From Nitrospira sp. (GTDB lineage: Bacteria > Nitrospirota > Nitrospiria > Nitrospirales > Nitrospiraceae), in contig JADLEJ010000048.1 of NCBI GenBank assembly GCA_020846195.1, positions 1-58,365 on the forward strand: a DNA stretch of 58,365 nucleotides. The letters run 5' to 3'. The number at the start of each line of letters is the position of its first letter. Positions within the stretch are counted from its first letter, which is position 1. The position numbers and the translations under genes are program-made. This document shows, one piece after another, positions 1 through 8,368 of the stretch. The notes under the pieces were generated by a model. The model worked only from the letters and a program-made list of their open reading frames with translations, made no database searches and was not told the DNA's origin.

Positions 1-51
1 ATTTTCAGTATCACGCCCACCACCTGCCTTCCTCGTTTACCAGCCACAGCC

Positions 52-80
52 ACGAGCGGCGGCGAACCGCCGCCGCTCGT
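52..80 (-). terminator. GC-rich hairpin downstream of TonB-dependent receptor 1
   Basis: A 13-bp perfect stem (ACGAGCGGCGGCG and its complement) with a 3-nt loop lies a few bases beyond the receptor stop codon on the minus strand. No U-tract follows on either strand. It could be a terminator-like or mRNA 3'-end stabilising structure; the pairing is visible, the function is inferred. Confidence 0.55.
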
Positions 81-85
81 CCGCA

Positions 86-2344
86 TCAGAATTTGTATTC
101 AATGCCCCCATAGGCACTAATGCCTTGGCCCGGATTGGCAAACCGGTTGAGCGAATCGTTCACCACGACCGACCCAGCATAGGTCTTGTTCGTCAGATTG
201 CGCCCTTCCGCATAGAGAGTGAGCCGGTCCGTGATATTCCAGCCTGACTTCATATTGAGCACAACATAGGACGGGTTCTTCACGGTGTTCAGATAATCGA
301 CGTAAAATCCCGACATCGACCACTCTACATTCGGCGCCACCCACCAGGCCGCCGGATGATCGTAGCGCAGTTCGAGATTCAGGTTGTGCTCCGGCGCCCC
401 CGCCACGGTCTTGCCGTCTTTCGCAATGAGCGTCCCGGCGCCGTACACATCGTCCGTGAACTTGAAGCGCGACCAGGTGTAGGCGACCCGCGTTTGCAGA
501 CTATCGTCCTTGCCGCCCGCACCCTGCGCGAACAATCCCTTCGCCAGCACCATCGCGCCTCCGGCTTCGACGCCCGTATGGCGCGTGCCGTTGGCGTTTT
601 GAAACGTGCTTTGGTTGTTGATGTTCGACGCCAGAATCTCCTTCTGCATTTCCAAATCGTAAACGGTCACATCCCAGGAATACCGTTTGTCGGCGGACGC
701 GCCTCGATGTCCCAACTCGAACTGCCAGGCACGCTGCGCATCCAGATCGAGAAACCCGGCATTGGCGCTTCCATTCGCGTTCACCGAGGCGAGCAGCTCG
801 ACATTCAGCGGCGCTTCGTACGACCGGCTGGCATTGAAGTAGAGCTGTGAGGTCGGCGTGGTGCGATAGACGAAGCCGAGCTTCGGATTGAGCGCGTCGA
901 AATGCCGCAGCGGCCGTTGGGCGGTGGTCGGCGTGGAGCCAATCGTCGGATCGAATGGATTCCCTGCCGGCCCGTAGTTCTGAATCGTCGCCTCGCGCGT
1001 GCTGCGATCCCACCGGCCGCCGATCACGATCGTCAAGTCTTTGGTCGCATCGAGTGCGTCTTCGGCATAGACTCCGATGTACGTCGATTTGGCCCGGTAC
1101 TCTTGCGCCAGCGCGCCGGCCGTCCCGTTGATATTCACGTTGCGCGTTTGCTTCTGATTGCCATACCGCGGTTGCAGGCCTGCGGTAAACGAATGGTTCA
1201 TGCCGAACAACTGATTGGTATTCACGTAGCGGATCTCGCCGCCCACATTCTGCGTGCTCTGCCAAAGCGTCTGGAAGATCGGATGATCGACATACTGATT
1301 CGACACATAGGGAATGATCTCGACCACTTGATTGACGGCGAATTCATTATGATAGGCGATCCCAAGCCGCTGCAGATTGTAGTACCGCCCCCATCGGCAG
1401 GTTTGATTGTCCGTGACGCAGGCGAAAAATCCCGGCACCGGAAATGGGGTTTGCCCCCCGGCCTGCCTCCGGTTCTGAAACAACTGCTGATTCGTCAATG
1501 AACCGGGAATCGCTTCAGAGACCACCGATTGAAGGAAGTAGGCGCGAAGCTCCTGATGGGTGCCGAGTTGCAGCCCCACGTTGGCATTGATGCGTTCCCT
1601 GGCCTGCTGGCTATGGTCCTGAAATCCGTCCTGCCGGTTGCCAGAGACGCTGATGTAGTAATCGGCCGTCGCGTTCATGCCGCCGACCTTGAACGGCTCT
1701 GAGACTTTCCCGCTGGAGACCTGGCCGCTCACCATGCCGAAACTCCCCGCGAGAAAGCGCATCTGCAAAGTCGATGCGCTGTAACCGGTGCGCGGGACAA
1801 AGTTGATCGCGCCGCCGATCGAGTTCGCCCCATACCGCAGCGCGTTGGCGCCCTTGTAGACTTCGATCCGTTCATAGGCCAGCAGATCGATGGATTCGAA
1901 GTCGGAGAATCCGTCGGCGTCGCCAAAGAAAATGCCGTTGATGAGAATGTTGATCCCGCGATGATGAAAATTGTTCCGCAGCGACGTGCCGCGGATCTGA
2001 AATTGTCCTTCATCGGCGCCGAAGCGGGATTGGAACCGCACGCCAGGCGCGAACTGCAACACGTCATTCAGATTCATCGCCCGCGATTCGGTGATCTGCT
2101 TCTCTTCGATGAGAATGTTGCTCCCCGGCCGCCTGGCCAGTTCCTTTTTGACTGAATCCACATTCTCAATCCGCTGGCCCTCGACCTGGATCGGCGCCAT
2201 CTCCAGCACCGGCTGATCCTCTTCCTTCACAACAGGCTCTTGCGCCATGGATTCCGACCATCCCGCTCCAACCGCCAGCACACTCACGACACTCGCCATC
2301 ACTGCCAGCCGGCACAACTCTAGCCAGCCACATCGCGTCGCCAT
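86..2344 (-). CDS. TonB-dependent outer-membrane receptor 1 (FecA-like architecture)
   Basis: Predicted 752-residue outer-membrane receptor that would import a chelated metal or other ligand using TonB energy. A signal peptide covers about the first 35 residues. A TonB box-like acidic segment and a plug domain follow (with NDVLQFAPGVRFQSR and RIEVYKGANALRYG), then a 22-strand-type barrel ending in the aromatic GGIEYKF. The ATG at 2344 is preferred over the in-frame ATG at 2362 because AAGGAG lies 8 nt upstream of it. The sequence AAGGAGTACGG around that site also precedes the second receptor at 7385. The gene follows the small C-x3-C gene at 2388-2708, probably in one transcript. The family call is secure; the ligand is unknown, with a metal complex inferred from the neighbours. 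Confidence 0.93.
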   Translation of the reverse strand: MATRCGWLELCRLAVMASVVSVLAVGAGWSESMAQEPVVKEEDQPVLEMAPIQVEGQRIENVDSVKKELARRPGSNILIEEKQITESRAMNLNDVLQFAPGVRFQSRFGADEGQFQIRGTSLRNNFHHRGINILINGIFFGDADGFSDFESIDLLAYERIEVYKGANALRYGANSIGGAINFVPRTGYSASTLQMRFLAGSFGMVSGQVSSGKVSEPFKVGGMNATADYYISVSGNRQDGFQDHSQQARERINANVGLQLGTHQELRAYFLQSVVSEAIPGSLTNQQLFQNRRQAGGQTPFPVPGFFACVTDNQTCRWGRYYNLQRLGIAYHNEFAVNQVVEIIPYVSNQYVDHPIFQTLWQSTQNVGGEIRYVNTNQLFGMNHSFTAGLQPRYGNQKQTRNVNINGTAGALAQEYRAKSTYIGVYAEDALDATKDLTIVIGGRWDRSTREATIQNYGPAGNPFDPTIGSTPTTAQRPLRHFDALNPKLGFVYRTTPTSQLYFNASRSYEAPLNVELLASVNANGSANAGFLDLDAQRAWQFELGHRGASADKRYSWDVTVYDLEMQKEILASNINNQSTFQNANGTRHTGVEAGGAMVLAKGLFAQGAGGKDDSLQTRVAYTWSRFKFTDDVYGAGTLIAKDGKTVAGAPEHNLNLELRYDHPAAWWVAPNVEWSMSGFYVDYLNTVKNPSYVVLNMKSGWNITDRLTLYAEGRNLTNKTYAGSVVVNDSLNRFANPGQGISAYGGIEYKF

Positions 2345-2387
2345 GATTCCGTACTCCTTCAAAGATCAATGGGGAAAGCCGTGCGAT

Positions 2388-2708
2388 TTACGATATGACG
2401 GCTGGAGGCGGCGCCCGCGAAGAAGCCAATGCAAGAGGAATCTCTCGACCTGTGCGAACGACCAACACGGTCAGCGCGATGAAGACCGTGGCGCAGACAC
2501 TCGTTGGGGGCGAAGAGACGATCGCAACGGGCGAAACATTTTGGCAGTCGCCGCCGCAGAACAGCTCCAGCTGCTCGCGTTCGCCTGAATCGTGCGCCGA
2601 TTCCTGCTGGCTCGATCCCTCATGCGAACAGACCGCGGCTTGGCCCGCCAGGAAGCCATACAGCAAGGCCAGCAACACGACACCTGTCGAGGATAGTTTT
2701 CCGGTCAC
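2388..2708 (-). CDS. Small membrane protein of the C-x3-C / RAPP family, paralog 1
   Basis: This 106-residue protein has an N-terminal hydrophobic segment (residues about 8-25), a periplasmic stretch with His and acidic residues, FCGGDC, a second hydrophobic segment and a C-terminal SRAPPPAVIS. Five other small proteins in the island share this layout. It is the most divergent copy, with CGGDC instead of CAWxC. The short size, His-rich loop, paired cysteines and R-A-P-P tail recall the DUF2946 family, often found beside outer-membrane metal receptors; that assignment is from memory. The start is GTG at 2708. Promoter module A lies about 30-80 nt upstream and the receptor gene follows directly. 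Function unknown; metal binding or thiol chemistry is a guess. Confidence 0.75.
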   Translation of the reverse strand: MTGKLSSTGVVLLALLYGFLAGQAAVCSHEGSSQQESAHDSGEREQLELFCGGDCQNVSPVAIVSSPPTSVCATVFIALTVLVVRTGREIPLALASSRAPPPAVIS

Positions 2709-2744
2709 GCCATCGCTTTCATGTCATCGAGAGAAAAGAGGCGC

Positions 2745-2788
2745 ACTGTAGGGTGTTCACCGGAGTCCGTCTACCGATGGATGCTACA
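2745..2788 (-). promoter_or_regulatory. Promoter/operator module A
   Basis: On the minus strand TGTAGCATCCATCGG leads into a -35-like TAGACG, a 17-bp spacer and a -10-like TACAGT. The 20-mer GTCTACCGATGGATGCTACA (plus strand 2769-2788) differs by one base from the copy at 10916-10935. A variant lies at 4976-5005. All three precede minus-strand genes of the same island at short distance, so this looks like a shared activator site abutting the -35 box. Confidence 0.6.
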
Positions 2789-2882
2789 GCAGAAGTTCAC
2801 TCCCCTCCAATCAGGGCTCTCTGCGTCATCAGCGCCGCAACCCCTGAGTCTCGCCCCTGCGTGACGGCCAGCCTTCTTTTCG

Positions 2883-3392
2883 TCAAGCCGTGACCGGCAA
2901 CCGGCGGAGGCCGCAGACGGCCGCGTCGCTCGAGAGTTCGCATCCCGCCATGTCATAGCTTGCATAGGCCCATCCCTCGCGCGAATGGCGGACCATACCC
3001 TGGCGATCCAAGCTCGACACTTTTTCCAGCACAAAGACCGATCGCAATTGCCCTCCGACCAGAGGCGCGGACGAGAAAGTTTCCACCACCAGCGCCGTCC
3101 CGACAGGAAATGTCTCGTCGTCGGTCACCGAGGCTGCCTTCGGACAGACGAACAATCGCAGAGAGCGCGCGCCCTCGGAGACATCCACGCCAGACTCGAC
3201 CGACGGCCAGGCTCCATAGCCCTGCGGCACCGGCACACCCGGCGCCTGCGCCGAGCTCACCGGCCAGCGAGACACGGTCAGCGCGATGGCCAGCAACCGG
3301 ACGATCACCACCTTGAACATATTGTCGCCGGAATCTTTTCGAGTCACGGCACTCACGAATGCTTCGCGCGTCATATCAAGACTGCCCAGCAT
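2883..3392 (-). CDS. Exported hypothetical protein with cytochrome P460-like segments but no heme motif
   Basis: The protein has 169 residues. M25 begins a typical signal peptide (MFKVVIVRLLAIALTV, cleavage near SSAQA). The ATG at 3392 has the better ribosome site (AAAGAGG), so the N-terminus is uncertain. The mature part has segments reminiscent of P460-type proteins: RLFVCP, FPVGTALVVE, SVFVLEKVS and EGWAYASY. The CxxCH needed for covalent heme is absent; the C-terminus has AGCELSSDAAVCGLRR, whose two cysteines could form a disulfide. The P460 resemblance is weak and not relied on. It lies between the HTH gene at 3506-3736 and promoter module A, on the island's strand. Confidence 0.6.
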   Translation of the reverse strand: MLGSLDMTREAFVSAVTRKDSGDNMFKVVIVRLLAIALTVSRWPVSSAQAPGVPVPQGYGAWPSVESGVDVSEGARSLRLFVCPKAASVTDDETFPVGTALVVETFSSAPLVGGQLRSVFVLEKVSSLDRQGMVRHSREGWAYASYDMAGCELSSDAAVCGLRRLPVTA

Positions 3393-3505
3393 GGATTACC
3401 TCTTTCTTTCCCCGAAGGGCCGGGAACTCGGCGGAGGCCATCCCCGAGTCCCCGGGCAGGCCTGGAAGAAGGGTGCGCAACCCCAGACCCGATGACTGCC
3501 ATGGT

Positions 3506-3736
3506 TTACCGTTTCGTTTTCCGCCCTGTCCCCCGCGCGGCATCCGGAGGCGAATCCTGGCCGCTGGGCCCGGCGCCATCGATCAGGCCCGTCACCGACG
3601 TGCGAAAGATTCTCAGGCTCCCCTGGCCGATCTTCGTCGCGCGCAAGCGGCCTTCCTCGATCCATCGATAGATTGTCCACTTACTGACTCTGAGCAGCGC
3701 AGCCGCCTCGTGCACGCGCAACAACGGCGGTTCCAT
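3506..3736 (-). CDS. Excisionase/BldC-type HTH DNA-binding protein 1
   Basis: Small 76-77-residue protein with a MerR-superfamily winged HTH: LRVHEAAALLRVSKWTIYRW, then EGRLRATKIGQGSLRIFR. The start is the second of two tandem ATGs (3739 and 3736), because GAGGAGG is 5 nt upstream of it. It closely resembles the protein at 10974-11213 (WTIYRW, EEGRL/EQGRL, TKIG-GSLR). No integrase or phage gene is nearby, so it is more likely a local transcription factor than an excisionase. Both copies sit near the repeated promoter modules, making them candidate ligands of that sequence (inference). Confidence 0.85.
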   Translation of the reverse strand: MEPPLLRVHEAAALLRVSKWTIYRWIEEGRLRATKIGQGSLRIFRTSVTGLIDGAGPSGQDSPPDAARGTGRKTKR

Positions 3737-3949
3737 CATCGCCTCCTCGAACAGACTGCCCGGTGGCGGGGGAACGCCCAACCCGCGCTCCCCCTGGTGA
3801 AATCTGCGCCGGGAGGTCGCCGCAACGCAGATTTCAATTCCACCAGCATCAGCCGGTTACCGTGCCGCCCGCTTCTCGAAAGACTCATCATCGCGATGCA
3901 CAACATCCTTGGCCGTCACAAGATTCTGCGCAGCCTCATCGTCACGTTC

Positions 3950-4339
3950 CTACGATTTCGCCAGTGGCGACCCGCCGCGATCCACCCAGGCCTTGCAGCC
4001 GATGCCCGAGGCCAGCGCCTGCTCGACCGATGCCGCCAGTTGCGCCGGGGGCGCGCCGTCTGGCCGATACCGCACCAGCACCGTGCCGTGGTCGTTCAAA
4101 AACTCCACTTGCTGCACGACGGGATACTGGCGGAGCGCGCCCTCGACGTCTTCGCGGTGGTATTCGCAAAAGCGCCCGCCGATCTGCACGATCACCTGAT
4201 CGGCTTCATGGATCTGCGATGGCGCCTGTTCGGGTAACGCCGCCTCATCCGCAGCCTGCACAACGGTTCCCACATTGAGCAGGCTCGTCACCGCTGCAGC
4301 GCCAAGAAACCAGGCGAGAGGCCAAGATCGTTTTTCCAT
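3950..4339 (-). CDS. Exported HMA-like (heavy-metal-associated fold) protein with CEYH in place of CxxC
   Basis: A 129-residue protein with a signal peptide (residues 1-30). One domain of beta-alpha-beta-beta-alpha-beta character follows: DQVIVQIGGRFCEYH, then DVEGALRQYPVVQQVEFLND, then GTVLVRYRPDG and AQLAASVEQAL. This spacing matches HMA domains, but the metal-binding CxxC is C58-E-Y-H61. A further cysteine occurs near the end (GIGCKAW). ATG 4339 is chosen over 4342 because AGGAGG is 4 nt upstream. It lies between small C-x3-C paralog 2 and HTH protein 1. A periplasmic metal chaperone is plausible but untested. Confidence 0.75.
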   Translation of the reverse strand: MEKRSWPLAWFLGAAAVTSLLNVGTVVQAADEAALPEQAPSQIHEADQVIVQIGGRFCEYHREDVEGALRQYPVVQQVEFLNDHGTVLVRYRPDGAPPAQLAASVEQALASGIGCKAWVDRGGSPLAKS

Positions 4340-4585
4340 CATTCCTCCTATTGGTTCGTCATGCGCCCACAGGCGCTCGTATCGGTCCGAGAAAGAGGCC
4401 GGAGCGGAAGCCACTGGTGGAGCCGCTCGCGCTCCGGCTGTTCCGAGAGTGGAGGCCACCGCTCTCAGATCAGAAACATTGCCGTCCTGTGAGCATGGCC
4501 GCTAGCCGACACAGCCCCTGACGCTCCTGCCTCAACGGCGGAAGGTCAGCCCGTCACAGAGACCGATGAATATGAACAGGGTCGA

Positions 4586-4930
4586 TTACGAGAAAAGGAA
4601 CTGCGGAGGCGCACGGGCCCTGAGAAGATCGGCACCAGGAGAAGAGAGATGAATAGAGGACTGGCTTGCGACTGCCGACTCGACCGACCAGGCCGTGACG
4701 GCCGGCGGCGCGGCGATGAGTCCGCCGCCGGACAACGCCTGGCAGGACCAGGCACAGAGCGGAGCATGGGACGAGTCTTGCGCGTGATGCTCATGTCCCC
4801 CTGCATGCTCTTCCGCCGGCACGGCATGCATGAACAGACAGCCGGCTGCCAGCACTACCAGCGACAGATAGGCCATCGCTGTCAGTCCGGCGACCGTTCC
4901 GAAAATCTGTTTGAGGCGGCAATGGTTCAT
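4586..4930 (-). CDS. Small membrane protein of the C-x3-C / RAPP family, paralog 2
   Basis: The 114-residue product has a hydrophobic N-terminal segment (about 12-32) and a His-rich stretch EEHAGGHEHHAQDSSH. Then come PLCAWSCQA, a weakly hydrophobic segment and the tail LRARAPPQFLFS. It shares CAWxC, the His cluster and R-A-P-P with paralogs 3, 5 and 6. It is the first gene after promoter module B, with a very short leader of about 15 nt. The HMA-like gene lies downstream, after about 245 bp without an evident gene. Metal binding is inferred from the His/Cys content only. Confidence 0.8.
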   Translation of the reverse strand: MNHCRLKQIFGTVAGLTAMAYLSLVVLAAGCLFMHAVPAEEHAGGHEHHAQDSSHAPLCAWSCQALSGGGLIAAPPAVTAWSVESAVASQSSIHLSSPGADLLRARAPPQFLFS

Positions 4931-4951
4931 ACGATTTTCCAGTTCGCGCTA

Positions 4952-5006
4952 TCTCTACGCTGGTCCAAGAAACCTGTCTACAGACGGATGCTTACGGATG
5001 CTACAT
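4952..5006 (-). promoter_or_regulatory. Promoter/operator module B with duplicated GCATCCG repeat
   Basis: Read on the minus strand, TGTAGCATCCG is followed by TAAGCATCCGTC, giving two head-to-tail GCATCCG repeats. A -35-like TAGACA, a 17-bp spacer and a -10-like TAGAGA follow. Modules A and C have only one repeat. The placement upstream of paralog 2 (start 4930) mirrors modules A and C. Confidence 0.6.
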
Positions 5007-5031
5007 AAAACACTGGGGCCCCGCGCCTCAT

Positions 5032-5060
5032 GAGGAGGCCGCCTATTCAGCGGCCTCCTC
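5032..5060 (-). terminator. Hairpin downstream of TonB-dependent receptor 2
   Basis: An 11-bp perfect stem (GAGGAGGCCGC / GCGGCCTCCTC) with a 7-nt loop lies about 10 nt beyond the receptor stop. No U-tract is seen. It separates the receptor 2 transcript from promoter module B just downstream. Confidence 0.55.
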
Positions 5061-5069
5061 GCCTGACCA

Positions 5070-7385
5070 TTAGAACAAGCCCAGCGTCACACCGCCATAA
5101 ATGGCCCGGCCATACCCGGCGAAGAAGGCCGGCGAGCCCGCAGCCTGACCATGCGTTTCACCAGTGACGACCTGTCCGGATGCGGCATACTTTTTATCGC
5201 CGATATTGTCCATCTCCAGATAGAACTTGGCGAACCGGAACCAGGATTTCTTCAACTCTACCGTCTTATGGATATTCACATTGCCGATCATGTACGAGGG
5301 AATGCCGAACGTATTATTGTTATTCAAGAAGTAGCTGTTGTAATAGCTGCCTTCAACCCAGCCGCCCCAGCCGCTCTCCGCATGCTCGTATTCCACTTTG
5401 CTGTTCAGCACATCGGTGGGCACGTTCGGCACCTTCTTCCCGTCACGGACTAAGAAGCCCGTGCTAGCCCGATCGGAGAAATTGATATAGCGCGCATCCG
5501 TGTGCGTATAGGCCCCGGAGAGCCGCAACCCCGATACTGGCCGCCAGTCGTAGAAGGCTTCGATCCCCCGGTATTCTGACGATGAGGCGTTTGCAGAGAT
5601 GGTGTTATTGTTATCGAGCGTCTGCGTGATGATCTCGTCTTTGAAGAAAGTCCAGAATCCGACCAGCTGGACGGTGAGCGTCTTGTGCAGCTTCGACTCT
5701 GTGCCGATTTCCACGTTGAGATTTTTCTGCGGCTTCAGGTCGAAATTCGCTCCTGGCAGCCCTGTCACAGGGTCCCTGGTCAGATTGCCGAACGTCGGCA
5801 ATCCATATCCCGTCGATCCTCGCACCCAGTGGCGATACCCTTCCGCCGGTTTCCACGTGAGTGCGACCTCTGGAGCCCAATTGGTAAAATCGCGATGGGC
5901 ATTGGGCCTCGACGAGACGGCTCCACCCGTATAATTGATCGTTTCAATGCTGAGATGCGACTGTTCGAATCCTAACCCAGCAGCCAGCGTCCATTGCGGG
6001 ACAAATTCCAGCTCTTCGCGAAACCGGGCTCCGATATTGCGAATATTCCCCCGGTTGTTTTGCAGCAGCAGGCCTCGCGTCCCCTGGCCATCGGCCAAGT
6101 TTTGAAACGTCTGCCCTTCCTGCTCCATGCTGTTGGCGAAAAATCCCACGTAGCTTCTGAGAGGCATGTCACCGAGCCGGCCGTCATGCCGGAGATCGGT
6201 GTAGTGCTTGTAGTTCGGATTGATGTTGTCGCTGATCTGATTGAAGGTCTGGTTGATGTCTTTCACATCGTAGTCGCCTTCGATTGTGAGCACCGTGTTG
6301 GCATTCAGCTGCCGTTCGTAAATGCCGCCGAGGATCGTCCGGCGGTCCACCCGCTGCTGATGAAGCCGGTCCGCGGTCGTTGCGCCAGTGCCGCCGACCT
6401 GCCGGTCGTCAGCGATAAACTGCGCCTGAGTCAGTCTCGTCGGCACCCGGGAGTCCAGCCAATTGGAGATCGCTTTGAAGTAGAAGTTTTGTTTGTCATC
6501 GATTTTGAAGCGCAGATTAAAATTGATCGTCTGCGTTTTATACCCGCTATTCCGGATATACCCGTCTTCCTGAACGTTGCTGGCGAAGAGCGACACGTCC
6601 AGATGCTCAGTCTCCTGACCGATGGCGAACGCTTCCTTGTGATAGCCATACGAACCGCCGGAGAAAAACGATTCCACTCCATTGATATCGCTGCCACGGC
6701 GAGTCCTGAAATGGATCATGCCGCCGAGCGCGTAGTTGTCGTAGAGCGACGACGAGGCTCCGCGCGTCGCCTCGACGCTGCGCATGAACCAGGGATCGTG
6801 GATGTCGAGGCGGGACAGGCCATCCGACTGCGTTTGAACAAAGCCGTCTTCATACATCTTGATATCGCGAACGGCGAACGACGTCTTCACACCCTGGCCG
6901 CGAATCGCGATACTGAAGTCGCGCGGCCCGTTCGCCTGACGCAGGATCACGCCCGGCAGCGACTCCATCGACTCTTTCATGGTCCTTGTGGGCTGAGAAT
7001 CGGTCTCCGCCTGAATGGTCGATGACAACGACATCCCCTCCGGACGCTTTTGAAGCCGCTTGCTGACGATGCTGGTATCGGCCAATTCATATTCCGGCAT
7101 CGCCTCGGCAACCTCAGCCTCCCCAGACGATTCCGGCGCCGCCTTCTCCGTCACCGTCTTCGGCCGCTCCGCCGGAGGCAGCGCCTGCTCGCGGTTTCGC
7201 TTGAGATCGTCCAGCTCTTGAAGAATACCCTTCAGCTGCCCGCGCAATTCCTGTTCGCGCGGCGACGACAAGGCGTCCTCTAGCTGAACCGGCTCTTGCG
7301 CTTCGGCCACGGATATTCCGAACGCGAGCCCTCCGAACAGGGCGGCCACACAAAACCCTCGTTTCACAGACAGACACGACACCAT
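5070..7385 (-). CDS. TonB-dependent outer-membrane receptor 2
   Basis: A 771-residue receptor. A signal peptide runs to about residue 30 (ISVAEAQE). A short probable coiled coil follows (residues 35-75, many Glu/Leu/Lys), then a plug domain (SLPGVILRQANGPRDFSIAIRGQG, VEATRGASSSLYDNYALGG) and a barrel ending in YGGVTLGLF. ATG 7385 is chosen because AAGGAGTACGG precedes it, as at receptor 1; the longer in-frame start at 7565 would overlap the upstream small gene. It follows tonB, the BNR protein, TlpA-1 and C-x3-C paralog 3 on the same strand. It differs from receptor 1 in sequence, so the two may take different ligands. The coiled-coil extension before the plug is unusual. Confidence 0.92.
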   Translation of the reverse strand: MVSCLSVKRGFCVAALFGGLAFGISVAEAQEPVQLEDALSSPREQELRGQLKGILQELDDLKRNREQALPPAERPKTVTEKAAPESSGEAEVAEAMPEYELADTSIVSKRLQKRPEGMSLSSTIQAETDSQPTRTMKESMESLPGVILRQANGPRDFSIAIRGQGVKTSFAVRDIKMYEDGFVQTQSDGLSRLDIHDPWFMRSVEATRGASSSLYDNYALGGMIHFRTRRGSDINGVESFFSGGSYGYHKEAFAIGQETEHLDVSLFASNVQEDGYIRNSGYKTQTINFNLRFKIDDKQNFYFKAISNWLDSRVPTRLTQAQFIADDRQVGGTGATTADRLHQQRVDRRTILGGIYERQLNANTVLTIEGDYDVKDINQTFNQISDNINPNYKHYTDLRHDGRLGDMPLRSYVGFFANSMEQEGQTFQNLADGQGTRGLLLQNNRGNIRNIGARFREELEFVPQWTLAAGLGFEQSHLSIETINYTGGAVSSRPNAHRDFTNWAPEVALTWKPAEGYRHWVRGSTGYGLPTFGNLTRDPVTGLPGANFDLKPQKNLNVEIGTESKLHKTLTVQLVGFWTFFKDEIITQTLDNNNTISANASSSEYRGIEAFYDWRPVSGLRLSGAYTHTDARYINFSDRASTGFLVRDGKKVPNVPTDVLNSKVEYEHAESGWGGWVEGSYYNSYFLNNNNTFGIPSYMIGNVNIHKTVELKKSWFRFAKFYLEMDNIGDKKYAASGQVVTGETHGQAAGSPAFFAGYGRAIYGGVTLGLF

Positions 7386-7483
7386 GGCCCGTACTCCTTC
7401 TTGAGAGAAATGGCGTGCAGCCGTCCAGACCGGGCCAATCCCGGCTGAGCACTGCGGCCGAATGAACGTTGAATTGAACGCGA

Positions 7484-7810
7484 TTACCGGCGAGGAGGCG
7501 CGCGCGAATGCGCCGACTGGGGAGACACCAATGAGAACAACCCGGCGCCGAGGAGCAGCAACCATGCCATCGCGCGCAGCGGTTCACTCTGCGGCGCAAT
7601 AGACGGCAGATCGACCGTCGGATTCGCCTGGCAGGCCCAGGCACAGAGGGAGGAATGGGCCTGACTGCCGCTATGGGGATGCGTCGTGCTGGAGGTCGTC
7701 CGATGCGAGAACAGGCAAGATGCGGCACTGAACGACAACGTCAGATAGACCGCGGCCGTGGCGAGCGCAAGAGGCAACATGCGTGACTGCATCAACCGCC
7801 ACCACTTCAT
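7484..7810 (-). CDS. Small membrane protein of the C-x3-C / RAPP family, paralog 3
   Basis: The 108-residue protein contains a first hydrophobic segment (MLPLALATAAVYLTLSF), SCLFSH, the His-containing stretch TTHPHSGSQAHSS, LCAWACQA, a clear second membrane span (AMAWLLLLGAGLFSLV) and the tail HSRAPPRR. The ATG at 7810 has GGAGAGCGGGAA just upstream and overlaps the TlpA-1 stop by 4 nt, implying translational coupling. This tlpA-then-C-x3-C order recurs at 14519-15389, which supports a functional link between a thiol oxidoreductase and this cysteine-pair protein. Confidence 0.82.
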   Translation of the reverse strand: MKWWRLMQSRMLPLALATAAVYLTLSFSAASCLFSHRTTSSTTHPHSGSQAHSSLCAWACQANPTVDLPSIAPQSEPLRAMAWLLLLGAGLFSLVSPQSAHSRAPPRR

Positions 7811-8364
7811 TTCCCGCTCTCCATCATCTGCCGCATCAACGCGACCGACTCCGGGCTATCCCAGGCGCGCGGGCCGACGGCCCGGCCGGCTAGCATCCCG
7901 TCCGGCGCAATCAGCACGGTGGTCGGCAACCCGCGCACCATGAAGGACCGCGAGACGTCCTGATCTTCATCGAACAGCACCGGCAACGCCACGCCCGCCT
8001 GCGCAAGAAACTGGGCGATGCCCTGGCGTTGCAGATCCGTCGTCACGGTCAGCAGAACAAATTTCTTGGGATCCAGCTGTTGCTGCAAGCGCGCCAGCGA
8101 GGGCATTTCTTCTTTGCAGGGCCCGCACCAGGTCGCCCAAAAATTCACCAGCACGACTTTCCCGGCCAAGTCGCGCAACTTCACGACCGTCCCATCCAAG
8201 GCCGTCAACTCGAAGGGCACCGCCTGGCTTCCGGCCGGAAGCCGGCTCATCTTGAGCGAGGTGAACGGATCGTGGGGATCATGGGCCAAACCCGGCAGGG
8301 TGAAGACAAGACTCGTCCCGCAGAACAGGACCCTCATCCCCCATCGCGCCATTCGCTTCAGCAT
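7807..8364 (-). CDS. TlpA-family thioredoxin-like protein 1
   Basis: About 185 residues: an N-terminal membrane anchor or signal peptide (FCGTSLVFTLPGLAHD), then a thioredoxin fold with VVLVNFWATWCGPCKEEMPSL (active site WCGPC), a cis-Pro loop (VRGLPTTVLI) and a C-terminal helix. Such proteins reduce or exchange disulfides in the periplasm, for example in cytochrome c or copper-centre maturation. ATG 8364 falls 4 nt after the BNR gene stop; ATG at 8352 would have better spacing to AGGA, so the first residues are uncertain. It is coupled to C-x3-C paralog 3, a plausible redox substrate. Confidence 0.9.
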   Translation of the reverse strand: MLKRMARWGMRVLFCGTSLVFTLPGLAHDPHDPFTSLKMSRLPAGSQAVPFELTALDGTVVKLRDLAGKVVLVNFWATWCGPCKEEMPSLARLQQQLDPKKFVLLTVTTDLQRQGIAQFLAQAGVALPVLFDEDQDVSRSFMVRGLPTTVLIAPDGMLAGRAVGPRAWDSPESVALMRQMMESGK

Positions 8365-8368
8365 CCTG

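Noticed and set aside
2247..2588. Plus-strand frames overlapping the receptor 1 / paralog 1 junction
   Set aside because: They are antisense to better supported minus-strand genes and lack conserved content.
3506..3736. Evidence of a prophage from excisionase-like proteins
   Set aside because: No integrase, attachment-site repeats, tRNA or other phage genes occur near either HTH gene; the neighbours are envelope genes.
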